From assembly GCA_964613745.1 (NCBI GenBank), contig CAZTJA010000022.1, forward strand, positions 1 to 34,388: a DNA stretch of 34,388 bases, written 5' to 3'. The notes under the pieces were generated by a model. The model searched no databases. It was not told the DNA's origin and saw only the letters and a program-made list of their open reading frames with translations. The position numbers and the translations under genes are program-made. This DNA comes from CAZTJA01 sp964613745. Lineage in GTDB: Bacteria; Desulfobacterota; Desulfomonilia; Desulfomonilales; Desulfomonilaceae. Below, piece by piece: positions 23,006-30,679 of this stretch (position 1 is the stretch's first letter; every line of letters starts with the position of its first letter).

Positions 23006-23464
23006 TTATTCCGTCGTAACCGTAATTTGTTTCGGAACGGCAGCTTTTTCTTTCTGCAATGTGATCGTCAACACACCGTCTTTGTAATTTGCGGTCACTG
23101 CTTCAGAATCGATTTTTGCGGGAAGCGTCAGACTCCTTTGAAAGGTGCCCGTAGCCCTTTCACGTCTATGATAACTTGCGCCTTCGCCGGTTTCATACGG
23201 ACGTCGTTCACCCTTCAGAGTCAGTGTATCGCCGTCAATTTTGATTTCGAGATCTTCGGTTTTAATACCGGGAATTTCAGCCGTAACAACATACGCGTTT
23301 TCAATTTGTCTCACGTTCAGCAGCGGGAACAGCCTGGCTCCGCTCCATAACGGGTCAGCAGCCCCCCGCCGAGAACTCGAAAAAGCACTTACGAGTTCGT
23401 TCATATCCCTTAATTGTCGATTAAACTCTCTCCAGGGATCGGCCCCAAATCTTAGAAGTGCCAT
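23006..23464 (-). CDS. Hsp20/alpha-crystallin small heat-shock protein (first of pair)
   Basis: A 152-residue small heat-shock protein. An N-terminal Trp/Phe-containing arm (about 1-45), an alpha-crystallin domain (about 50-145; VTAEIPGI, ERATGTFQRSLTLP, YKDGVLTITLQK) and a short tail ending in KQITV. GGAGG is 8 nt upstream of ATG 23464. First gene of a two-gene unit. I looked for a CIRCE operator and for a sigma32-type promoter upstream and found neither in convincing form. Confidence 0.93.
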   Translation of the reverse strand: MALLRFGADPWREFNRQLRDMNELVSAFSSSRRGAADPLWSGARLFPLLNVRQIENAYVVTAEIPGIKTEDLEIKIDGDTLTLKGERRPYETGEGASYHRRERATGTFQRSLTLPAKIDSEAVTANYKDGVLTITLQKEKAAVPKQITVTTE

Positions 23465-23782
23465 TCTTATCCCTCCTTGGTGATGATTCTAGAGGACCAA
23501 ATAAGCACAGGGTATTCTTCGCAATTATCTTGCATCGGGGTTCGTTCGCCTGTGCCGATAGTCAGTTAAGCATTGCTTGTTGAATGTCAATCCCTATGAA
23601 ATCATTTATTATTTATCTTCCCGTTGGATATTTACAGCATGTTGCCTCGACGAGGAACACACCACATCTTTTGTTCTAGTGGCATCACTCGCATTCATTT
23701 TTCGTGGTATGTTTTTATGAATTCAAAGATGATCTGATTGAATCTTTAAGCTTTAGCAATGATTAAAAGAAGCGGAGTCGAA
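23465..23782. other. divergent intergenic region between Hsp20 and iorA
   Basis: 318 nt with no gene. It must carry promoters in both directions, but none is clear. On the minus strand a TTGACA (about 23582-23587) lies 120 nt before the Hsp20 start, without a good -10 at 16-18 nt. A short palindrome CCTCG-A-CGAGG lies at 23645..23655. The plus-strand end is AT-rich. Confidence 0.4.
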
Positions 23783-25699
23783 ATGGCCGAATTTGACATT
23801 CTACTGAGCAGAGAGGAAAAACGAGCCAACCTTTTGGGAAATTACGCTTTCGTCCGAGCCATGATCGAAAGTGGAATTGAGGTTGCTGCTTGTTATCCGG
23901 GCAGCCCCACCGCCGAGATGGCTAATGCTTTGTTGTCGATTTCAGAGGACGCGGGCATTTATTTTGAAATTTCAACGAATGAAAAAGTAGCTCTTGAGAT
24001 AGCGGCCACTTCGGCGATTGTCGGCAAACCCTCAGTGTGTTGGATGAAATCAGTGGGTCTCAATGTCGCGGCCGACACAGCAGTTCAATTAGCCTATATG
24101 ACTATGCCCGGGGGTCTCGTCGTCATTCTCGGTGATGATCCGGGACACTTAAGCTCTCAAAACGAGCAGGACAATCGTTATTACGCCCGGATCTCGTATA
24201 TTCCTTTTCTAGAACCCGCGACCGCCCAAGAAGCCAAAGATTTTTTCATTGAGGCACTCAGACTTTCTCAAAAGTATTCCATGCCTATCTTCATACGCAC
24301 CACCACGCGAACATGTCATCAATCCGGCAGCGTAACGTTCGGCCCCATTCAAGGAACCGCAAGCTCCCCTAGATGGGACAACGAACTAATGAAGAAAGAC
24401 GGTGGATACGTGCCCCTACCGGCGACATTTCCTCCATTAAAGAAAAAGGCGCTGGAGAATTTGAGCAGAATTTCTGAAGAATCGGACCATTCCCCTTTAA
24501 ACAGAATTGTTGAATTCGGATCCGATCCAAAAATCCACATAATTACATACGGTCATCCGTTTCAGGCTACTGAAAGCGCTCTCGAATATCTCAACGTGGA
24601 CGCTCGAATTCTCAAGCTCGGATTCACTTATCCGCTACCCGGAAAGCTCATTCGTGAATTCCTTACGGGAATTCAGGAAGTAATCGTAATTGAAGAACTG
24701 GATCCTATAATTGAGAATGAGATTAAACTTATTTGCCTGGATTCGAACCTCCCCGTCAAAGTCAGAGGCAAGAGCAATTTACCGGAATCACTTGATCTGT
24801 GGATTGGGGAGTACACACCCACAAGAGTTGTTGAAATTTTATCAGAAGTATTGGGGTTTTCCGCAAAGCTCAATTTCTCAGAGTCTTCAATTGCCGTCCC
24901 GGTAAGATCACCTCAGCTTTGCCCCGGCTGCGGACACAGAACGTCTTTTTATGCCGTGAAAAAAGTTGTAGGCAAGGGAAAAGAAGCCTTTTCCATGGCC
25001 GATATAGGTTGCTATTCACTGGGATTTCTGCCCCCGTACGGTTTGGGTAATCTCTTGTACTGTATGGGTTCAGGCGTACCTGCCGCAAGCGCGATGTCTA
25101 AAGCTTTTCCCGATGAACCTGTTTTGAGCTTCGTTGGGGATTCCACTTTTTTCCATGCAGCTATGCCGGGAATCGTGAATGCAGTCTATAACAAGCATCG
25201 GCAAGTAATTATGATAATGGACAACGGAATTACAGCGATGACCGGACATCAACCGAATCCAAACAGCGGTTTCGGAGCAGGCGGAAATGCGCCTAAAATA
25301 TCCATGGATGAAGTATTGAGGTCCTTCGGCGTCCGCTTTCTTGAACGAGTTCCTGCATATGATTGTGGAGCTTTGGAAGAATCATTAAAACGCGCTTTTC
25401 AATTTACTCAGGATCCGGATGGTGGAGTTGCCGTGGTCATACAGGAGGAACCCTGCGCTTTGAGACGATCCCGGATGGAGCGTAAGGCCGGCACGCTCGC
25501 CAATCCACTCTATATTGATCCGGATGTCTGCAGGACAATTAAGAATTGTCTCAAAAATTTTGCTTGTCCTGCAATAGAATCGGCTGATGAAACCGTAGTA
25601 ATCAACACCGATCTATGTATCGGATGTGCGTCATGCGTTCAAACCTGCCCAATGAAGATCAAACCTATGAAAAGGCTTGAAAGTTTCAGGAGAGTGTAA
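23783..25699 (+). CDS. iorA: indolepyruvate:ferredoxin oxidoreductase, alpha subunit
   Basis: Thiamine-diphosphate enzyme that oxidatively decarboxylates aryl pyruvates to aryl-acetyl-CoA, reducing ferredoxin, in amino-acid breakdown. About 638 residues: N-terminal pyrimidine-binding domain (GNYAFVRAMIESG, CYPGSPTAEM), a central CPGCGHR block, the ThDP-binding GDSTFFHAAMPGI to DNGITAMTGHQPNP segment, and a C-terminal ferredoxin domain. Cluster 2 is normal (CIGCASCVQTCP, from Cys612). Cluster 1 reads CRTIKNC...CP (from Cys583): the second Cys of the CxxCxxC is Ile. ATG 23783 has GGAG 5 nt upstream; an ATG 24 nt earlier lacks one. The stop overlaps iorB as TAATG. Confidence 0.93.
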   Translation: MAEFDILLSREEKRANLLGNYAFVRAMIESGIEVAACYPGSPTAEMANALLSISEDAGIYFEISTNEKVALEIAATSAIVGKPSVCWMKSVGLNVAADTAVQLAYMTMPGGLVVILGDDPGHLSSQNEQDNRYYARISYIPFLEPATAQEAKDFFIEALRLSQKYSMPIFIRTTTRTCHQSGSVTFGPIQGTASSPRWDNELMKKDGGYVPLPATFPPLKKKALENLSRISEESDHSPLNRIVEFGSDPKIHIITYGHPFQATESALEYLNVDARILKLGFTYPLPGKLIREFLTGIQEVIVIEELDPIIENEIKLICLDSNLPVKVRGKSNLPESLDLWIGEYTPTRVVEILSEVLGFSAKLNFSESSIAVPVRSPQLCPGCGHRTSFYAVKKVVGKGKEAFSMADIGCYSLGFLPPYGLGNLLYCMGSGVPAASAMSKAFPDEPVLSFVGDSTFFHAAMPGIVNAVYNKHRQVIMIMDNGITAMTGHQPNPNSGFGAGGNAPKISMDEVLRSFGVRFLERVPAYDCGALEESLKRAFQFTQDPDGGVAVVIQEEPCALRRSRMERKAGTLANPLYIDPDVCRTIKNCLKNFACPAIESADETVVINTDLCIGCASCVQTCPMKIKPMKRLESFRRV

Positions 25700-26295
25700 T
25701 GGCTGAAGGCTGCAACATATTGATCAGCGGAGTTGGAGGTTTCGGAATTGGATCGGTCTCGCGAATTCTAAGCAGGGCGGCTGAAATCTCAGGATTGGAT
25801 ACCATCGGTTCCGAAACTCACGGATTGGCTCAGCGGGGAGGTGTAGTAACATCAACGCTGCGAATCGGCAAAGCTCTTAAGGGGAGTCCGTTAATCATAC
25901 ACGGAAATGCAGACATTTTGATTGCCTTGGAAGCTCTTGAAGCCCTAAGATCTCTTTCATTCGTAAAGCGGACCGGAGCAATCATCTACAACACCGCCCG
26001 TTATCAACCTTTATCGGTGAGAATAGGAAATGCAGTATACCCTGATCTCGCATCGATAAAAGATGAGCTTACGAAACATTGCGAAAATGTAATTTCAGTC
26101 GATGCAGCTGAAAAAGCAAAATCTTTGGGATTGTCAGAGGCAGCTAACGTGGTAATGCTTGGCGTTTTAACAAGAAAACAGCTATTACCATTTGACCTGA
26201 ATACAATGAGAGAAGCCGTGAAATCGAGTACCCCGACACGATTTCAAGATATAAACCTGAAGGCCTTAGAATTGGAAGAACTCGTGGAGGTCTGA
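25699..26295 (+). CDS. iorB: indolepyruvate:ferredoxin oxidoreductase, beta subunit
   Basis: The gamma-type subunit of the oxidoreductase, 198 residues, with the characteristic N-terminal GVGGFGIGSVSRIL (11-24) and ETHGLAQRGGVVTS (about 39-52) that contact CoA and ThDP in the alpha/beta assembly. ATG 25699 overlaps the iorA stop by one base, with AGGAGAG upstream, so both subunits are made together. A gene for an exported ankyrin protein starts 2 nt after its stop. Confidence 0.94.
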   Translation: MAEGCNILISGVGGFGIGSVSRILSRAAEISGLDTIGSETHGLAQRGGVVTSTLRIGKALKGSPLIIHGNADILIALEALEALRSLSFVKRTGAIIYNTARYQPLSVRIGNAVYPDLASIKDELTKHCENVISVDAAEKAKSLGLSEAANVVMLGVLTRKQLLPFDLNTMREAVKSSTPTRFQDINLKALELEELVEV

Positions 26296-26297
26296 AA

Positions 26298-26963
26298 ATG
26301 AACTCAAGAAAAATGATATTGGCAATTGTCACCGTATTGTTCCTGACACAGATCCCCCTCAGTGCCGATGCAGCCGGTGAGGATGAGGCAAGGGCCTTTG
26401 TGGACGCAGCTTGCAACGGGCACCTCGAAATCGTGAAGCTATTTCTCGAAAAAGGTTTCAGCATTAATACCAGAGATGCAAGCGGCATTACTCCGCTCAT
26501 GTGTTCGGCTTATTTTAATCACAAAGACCTTGTCCTGTTCCTTGTTGAAAATGGGGCGGATGTTAACCTTAAGGACGAGACCCAGGAAACGGCTCTGCTG
26601 AAAGCCTCTTGCAAGGGCTTGTCGGAAATTTCGAACATTTTGTTGAGCAAGGGTGCAAGCGTTGACGACGCAAATAATTCCGAGATAACACCGCTGATGT
26701 GCGCAGCTTTTCATGGGCACTTTGAAATGTGCGAATTGCTTGTGAACAATAAGGCAAAATTAGATCAGCAGGACAAGACCGATGAAACAGCTCTTCTCAA
26801 GGCTGCATGCAAGGGAAAAACGGATGTCGTCAAATACCTTTTGGAAAAAGGAGCATCTCCGAGTTTGACGAACAAAACGGGAATTTCCCCCTTGAGTTGC
26901 GCATCATCAAACGGTCATCTGGATGTGGTCAAGCTTCTCATGACTACCCGTACAAAGAGGTAA
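26298..26963 (+). CDS. exported ankyrin-repeat protein in the iorAB operon
   Basis: A 221-residue protein. The N-terminus (residues 1-27, MILAIVTVLFL core, SADAAG end) is a signal peptide, so the rest is probably periplasmic. About six ankyrin repeats of 33 residues fill the protein and act as a protein-binding scaffold. They alternate in two types, ITPLMCAA... and ETALLKAACKG..., giving a 66-residue super-repeat (from 26487 on, exactly four units of 99 nt before the fifth partial). ATG 26298 has GGAGG 7 nt upstream, located within the end of iorB. The coupling to a cytosolic oxygen-sensitive enzyme is curious. Periplasmic ankyrins elsewhere have been linked to oxidative-stress defence; here that is inference only. 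Confidence 0.88.
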   Translation: MNSRKMILAIVTVLFLTQIPLSADAAGEDEARAFVDAACNGHLEIVKLFLEKGFSINTRDASGITPLMCSAYFNHKDLVLFLVENGADVNLKDETQETALLKASCKGLSEISNILLSKGASVDDANNSEITPLMCAAFHGHFEMCELLVNNKAKLDQQDKTDETALLKAACKGKTDVVKYLLEKGASPSLTNKTGISPLSCASSNGHLDVVKLLMTTRTKR

Positions 26964-26978
26964 GGCAAAAATAGAACG

Positions 26979-27016
26979 AGCTTCGAACTGATCGTTTGGT
27001 TGATCAGTTTGGAGCT
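26979..27016. terminator. hairpin between converging ankyrin and small-protein genes
   Basis: AACTGATC / GATCAGTT (8 bp, 8-nt loop) with an outer AGCT / AGCT pair. No U-run follows on either strand. Its position between converging genes suggests transcript ending or 3' stabilisation. Confidence 0.4.
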
Positions 27017-27090
27017 GCTATTCAGGAGGATGTTTAATTCTCAATTATTGAAATAGTCGGTACAGGGGTTTGTGGTTCTCATATAGACGG

Positions 27091-27357
27091 TTAATTAGGT
27101 AGATTTTCTATTTTCTTTCGGACAATCGGCGGCACGAATATATTGTTAAGATCCATTTTGCTCAATGACCGAAGTAGGATCTTTATTTTCTTCTGCCTAG
27201 AGTCATTCCTATTAATTAGTATGAGCGGTTTACCGGCCAAGACGCAGTAGCCACCTTCGGTACGAAAACGACTTAGTGCTAAATTCTCATACCGTAACTC
27301 CACACCCAAGCGATGTGTTAAATCTTCTAAATGTCTCAGTAGATTATCTTCACTCAT
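27091..27357 (-). CDS. small conserved-looking hypothetical protein
   Basis: An 88-residue soluble protein (MSEDNLL start at 27357; GGAG 6-7 nt upstream). I do not recognise a named family. The sequence has a predicted alpha/beta pattern: a helical N-terminus, then RFRTEGGYCVLAGKPLILIN and a basic helix RQKKIKILLRSL. Such compact, well-formed composition and the good ribosome site make a real gene likely. A longer reading from 27396 would place the ribosome-site dyad inside the coding region. It stands alone between the ankyrin gene (converging) and the secretion ATPase gene (divergent). A perfect inverted repeat covers its ribosome site. Confidence 0.65.
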   Translation of the reverse strand: MSEDNLLRHLEDLTHRLGVELRYENLALSRFRTEGGYCVLAGKPLILINRNDSRQKKIKILLRSLSKMDLNNIFVPPIVRKKIENLPN

Positions 27358-27358
27358 A

Positions 27359-27375
27359 CACGGCTCCGAGCCGTG
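27359..27375 (-). promoter_or_regulatory. perfect dyad covering the ribosome site of the small gene
   Basis: CACGGCTC-C-GAGCCGTG on plus (8 bp, 1-nt centre), one base upstream of the minus-strand ATG. As RNA it can fold as CACGGC / GCCGTG with the GGAG site in or beside the 5-nt loop. It could be an operator or a translational switch. Confidence 0.45.
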
Positions 27376-27484
27376 ATTTATTAGGTAAGCTTCCAAATGT
27401 CAAGGACTTTGAGTAAACAAATGTTTTTTGAAGGCGAATCCTGTATATTCAGGTATTATCATTGAATTTTAATAAGATCCGGCG

Positions 27485-29386
27485 GTGAAGTCTTTGCGAA
27501 TCTACAACGATGTTTCAGAAATAAGCGAGATTCTGTATTCACAAAATTATCTGGACGACACCGGAATGATTCGGCTTCAGGAAGCCGAGCTATACATTAA
27601 GGATCGTCTCGCTCAGGAACATGCTAAGCAGGCCAGGGACGGACTGCCTCCGGCGCGACACAGCACTGTTCTGGACATTGTTGCCGAACTAAAACTATCC
27701 GGACCCAAAGGGGCTCTGGAAGAAGCTGCAATAATGCAGGCAATCGCCGCCTATCTGGACTTCCCGTTCATGCGATTGGATTCATTGGACCTGGATCCGG
27801 ATTTTGTAACAAAGACACTCCCCCAAAAATTTGTCGATCGATACTTGATGCTTCCCATAGAAATACTCGACGAAAAGCTTAAATTGGCCGTGTACGACCC
27901 GGACCAGCCGGAAGTGCTTGAAGATGTCTCCCGAGTTACAGGCAAGGAATTGGATCTGGTGCTCTGCCCTAAGTCGGATATCCTCAAGATTATTCTGGAA
28001 TTCCATGGCTTTCGAGGCTCAATTAAAGCCGCTGCAGAAAAGCACGTCAAATATTTCAAGGAATTATCCGACCTTGAGCGTCTTTCGGAAGTAAAGAGCC
28101 TTGAAGAAATTTCACACACGGACCGAAACATAAGGACAGCCGTCGATGCCATGTTCCGAAGGGCCTTATCGTTACGTGCGAGCGATATTCATATTGAACC
28201 GAAACGAAGCAAGACCATGATCCGTTTAAGGATTGACGGAATGCTTCACGACATTGATTGGATTCCAGGGGCGCTCCATCAGGCATTCACCTCCAGAATC
28301 AAAGGCATGGCGGCAATGGACATTGCTGAAAAAAGAAGACCCCAAGACGGAAGAATTAAATTGGATTTCAAGGACAGAGAAGTTGAAGTCCGTACATCTA
28401 CCGTTCCCACTGCTTTTGGCGAAAAGACGGTCTGCAGAATTCAGGATCCTGATTTGCTCTTCATGGACTTGGAAGAGCTTGGTTTCACTCCACTTGATCT
28501 GACCACGTTTCAAGGTTTCATCGGTCGGCCGTACGGAATCATACTCGTGACCGGTCCAACCGGATCCGGTAAAACCACAACCCTGTACTCCGCCTTAAAG
28601 GTTCTGGCCACCTCTGAAATGAACATCACTACCATTGAAGATCCTATTGAAATGGTTTTTGAGAAATTCAACCAAATAGCAGTAAATCCGGCTGTAAGTA
28701 TGCTCCATAATCCCGATGAAAAAATGACCTTCGGACCGATGCTGCGACATGTCATGCGTCAGGATCCCGACATCATAATGATAGGAGAGATTCGCGACGA
28801 GGAGACCGCCGGATTGGCTATTCAGGCGGCCCTAACGGGGCATCTTGTGCTGTCGACTCTTCACACGAACGATGCTTTGAGCGCAGTCGGTCGAATGCTC
28901 GATCTGAAAGTTCCGGCGTTTCTGCTGGCAAATACACTCCTGGGACTTATTGCTCAACGGTTAATGAGAAAGATATGCCCGTATTGCGAGCAGGAATATA
29001 CCATCGGAGTCAAAGACCTGAACAAAATGGGATTTAATTTTGAGGGTCCGGAAAAGGTTCAGCTCAAACGAGGAACGGGGTGTCATCAGTGTAGGGATAC
29101 GGGATATTTCAAGAGAGAGAGTGTATACGAGGTTGTTGCAATCGATGACGATTTGACAAAGCTCATCTGCGAAAGACCCGATCACAAACTGCTGAAAGAA
29201 GCGGCCAAGAAAAAGAAGTTCAGCTCACTTTGGGAAAACACTATCCGAAAAATGCTTCATGGAATGACGACCCCGGAAGAAGTACTGCGAGTTGCACAAC
29301 CGGACCCGCAGTTTAATGAACCCATCCATTTAAGGCGGACTTCGAAAACGGATAATCTGATGAAAATGAATTCTGTAGGGGGCTGA
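27485..29386 (+). CDS. type II secretion / type IV pilus assembly ATPase (GspE/PilB family)
   Basis: A 633-residue traffic ATPase that would power pilus or pseudopilus assembly at the inner membrane. An N-terminal GspE/MshEN-type domain (about residues 60-190) is followed by the ATPase core: Walker A GPTGSGKTTT at 357-366, the Asp box EDPIEMVF, Walker B IIMIGEIRDEET, and the His box STLHTNDA. A zinc-binding pair follows (CPYC at 498-501, CHQC at 533-536). GTG 27485 has only a weak upstream site. No GspF, pilin or secretin gene is nearby, so the machine it serves is unknown. The M50 protease gene follows directly. Confidence 0.88.
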   Translation: MKSLRIYNDVSEISEILYSQNYLDDTGMIRLQEAELYIKDRLAQEHAKQARDGLPPARHSTVLDIVAELKLSGPKGALEEAAIMQAIAAYLDFPFMRLDSLDLDPDFVTKTLPQKFVDRYLMLPIEILDEKLKLAVYDPDQPEVLEDVSRVTGKELDLVLCPKSDILKIILEFHGFRGSIKAAAEKHVKYFKELSDLERLSEVKSLEEISHTDRNIRTAVDAMFRRALSLRASDIHIEPKRSKTMIRLRIDGMLHDIDWIPGALHQAFTSRIKGMAAMDIAEKRRPQDGRIKLDFKDREVEVRTSTVPTAFGEKTVCRIQDPDLLFMDLEELGFTPLDLTTFQGFIGRPYGIILVTGPTGSGKTTTLYSALKVLATSEMNITTIEDPIEMVFEKFNQIAVNPAVSMLHNPDEKMTFGPMLRHVMRQDPDIIMIGEIRDEETAGLAIQAALTGHLVLSTLHTNDALSAVGRMLDLKVPAFLLANTLLGLIAQRLMRKICPYCEQEYTIGVKDLNKMGFNFEGPEKVQLKRGTGCHQCRDTGYFKRESVYEVVAIDDDLTKLICERPDHKLLKEAAKKKKFSSLWENTIRKMLHGMTTPEEVLRVAQPDPQFNEPIHLRRTSKTDNLMKMNSVGG

Positions 29387-29435
29387 AATTAGAAATCGTA
29401 ATTGGATTAATGTAGCTCTATTTATAGCAACCTTT

Positions 29436-30227
29436 TTGACCACCACATTTGCGGGCGGACTCTATGCAAACAAAACTCTGGATTCCTGGTTTCTATTCTT
29501 GTTTAGAGGCTTATCGTTTTCTGTACCATTAATGCTGATTCTTCTGGTCCATGAAATGGGGCATTACCTCACCGGCAGACGGTACCACATGGACGTTACC
29601 CTGCCTTACTTTATTCCGGCAACTCCTCCTGTAGGCACTTTTGGCGCCTTCATCAAAATACGATCGGCAATTGCGGACAGACGAATTCTCATGGAAATCG
29701 GAGCCTTTGGACCACTCAGCGGGGCTACCGTAGCCATTCCTTTGTTGATGATCGGGCTACTGCTGTCTGAAAGGCAGCCCCTACAATCCGGTCTGGAAGG
29801 TATATCTCTGGGAAGTTCCATCATAATGGAACTGATGATGCTCCTGAGATTCGGCCATTTCTCCCATGAAGCAACCATTGTTCTGCATCCCACAGCTCTC
29901 GCGGCCTGGTTCGGCCTGTTCGTCACCGCTATGAATCTGATTCCTATCGGTCAGTTGGACGGAGGTCACGTTGTGTATGCGCTATTTGGTCCGAAAGCTG
30001 CCAGGATCGTTTCACTGGTTTCGTTTTGTTTATTGCTCGTTCTGGGATATTTTATGTGGCCGGGTTGGCTGGTATTTGCAGTTCTCGTCCTGATATTAGG
30101 ACTGAAGCACCCTTCGCCATATGATCCCTACACTCGATTGGACGGATCGGGAAAACTTATTGGAGTACTTTCCATAATTCTTTTTGTAGTTACGTTCATG
30201 CCTGTTCCAATCGATGTAATGGAATAG
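29436..30227 (+). CDS. site-2 protease family (M50) intramembrane zinc metalloprotease
   Basis: A polytopic membrane protease that cleaves substrates within the membrane. Motifs: HEMGH (His39, Glu40, His43 in the listed frame) and the distal zinc ligand in NLIPIGQLDGGH (Asp174). About six membrane segments. The listed TTG 29436 cuts the first helix in half. The open frame extends upstream to a TAG at 29376 and reads RNRNWINVALFIATFL, completing that helix; the only plausible initiator there is ATT at 29388, 5 nt after GGGGG and one base after the ATPase stop. A start at ATT, about 279 residues in all, is therefore likely. No partner substrate gene is evident. Confidence 0.88.
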   Translation: MTTTFAGGLYANKTLDSWFLFLFRGLSFSVPLMLILLVHEMGHYLTGRRYHMDVTLPYFIPATPPVGTFGAFIKIRSAIADRRILMEIGAFGPLSGATVAIPLLMIGLLLSERQPLQSGLEGISLGSSIIMELMMLLRFGHFSHEATIVLHPTALAAWFGLFVTAMNLIPIGQLDGGHVVYALFGPKAARIVSLVSFCLLLVLGYFMWPGWLVFAVLVLILGLKHPSPYDPYTRLDGSGKLIGVLSIILFVVTFMPVPIDVME

Positions 30228-30245
30228 AAAATTCCGAAGCCTTTA

Positions 30246-30274
30246 TTGACATTAAGTTACTGTTTAGCTAATTT
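30246..30274 (+). promoter_or_regulatory. promoter for tRNA-Thr
   Basis: Perfect TTGACA (30246-30251), a 17-nt spacer and TAATTT (30269-30274). The expected start is a few bases before the tRNA at 30286. Confidence 0.5.
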
Positions 30275-30285
30275 ATCTCTTTTAA

Positions 30286-30361
30286 GCCGGGGTAGCTCAG
30301 TGGCCAGAGCAGCTGATTCGTAATCAGCAGGTCGGGGGTTCGACTCCCCTCCCCGGCTCCA
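30286..30361 (+). tRNA. tRNA-Thr (anticodon CGT)
   Basis: A 76-nt tRNA with encoded CCA. Acceptor GCCGGGG / CCCCGGC, anticodon stem CTGAT / ATCAG with loop containing CGT, and a GGTTCGACT T loop. No integrase gene or duplicated tRNA end is visible, so no sign of an attachment site. Confidence 0.97.
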
Positions 30362-30679
30362 GTACCATTCACTATCAACATTAATCCCCAGCAACTCAAT
30401 CCGTTTGCAAAATTGTACCGCGCCTAAGTCATTACTCATCAAAGAGTTTTGCAGGTTAGAATAGTCTTTGAGAATAGTTGCAGGATGAAGCGGATCGTGA
30501 GATAATCGCTTGTAATTGATTAATATTTTCGCTTTGAAGAATCAAATCAAAAACTCTTGGGGCATGGTCATAGTAAGCCTGCCCTAGCCGCCAATTGTAA
30601 CAGGTATTCATTAGAAATCCCGATCGTTTCAGTTGAAGCTATTCGTACACAACCGTGCTTATGCACCGAGGAATCTATT
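30362..30679. other. gap between tRNA-Thr and the ankyrin membrane protein
   Basis: 318 nt, AT-rich, without a recognisable gene, terminator or clear promoter. An in-frame TTG at 30557 would extend the ankyrin protein by 41 residues of low quality and lacks a ribosome site. Confidence 0.4.

Noticed and set aside
23685..23705. Sigma54 (-24/-12) promoter before iorA
   Set aside because: TGGCAT followed by GC resembles the consensus, but the GG-to-GC distance is two bases short.
26487..26963. Ankyrin genes as eukaryote-derived effectors
   Set aside because: A bacterial signal peptide and tight operon linkage in one, and membrane helices in the other, fit ordinary bacterial scaffolds; nothing shows recent transfer.
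30286..30361. tRNA-Thr as an integration site
   Set aside because: No integrase gene, no repeated tRNA 3' end and no shift in gene character on either side within the window.
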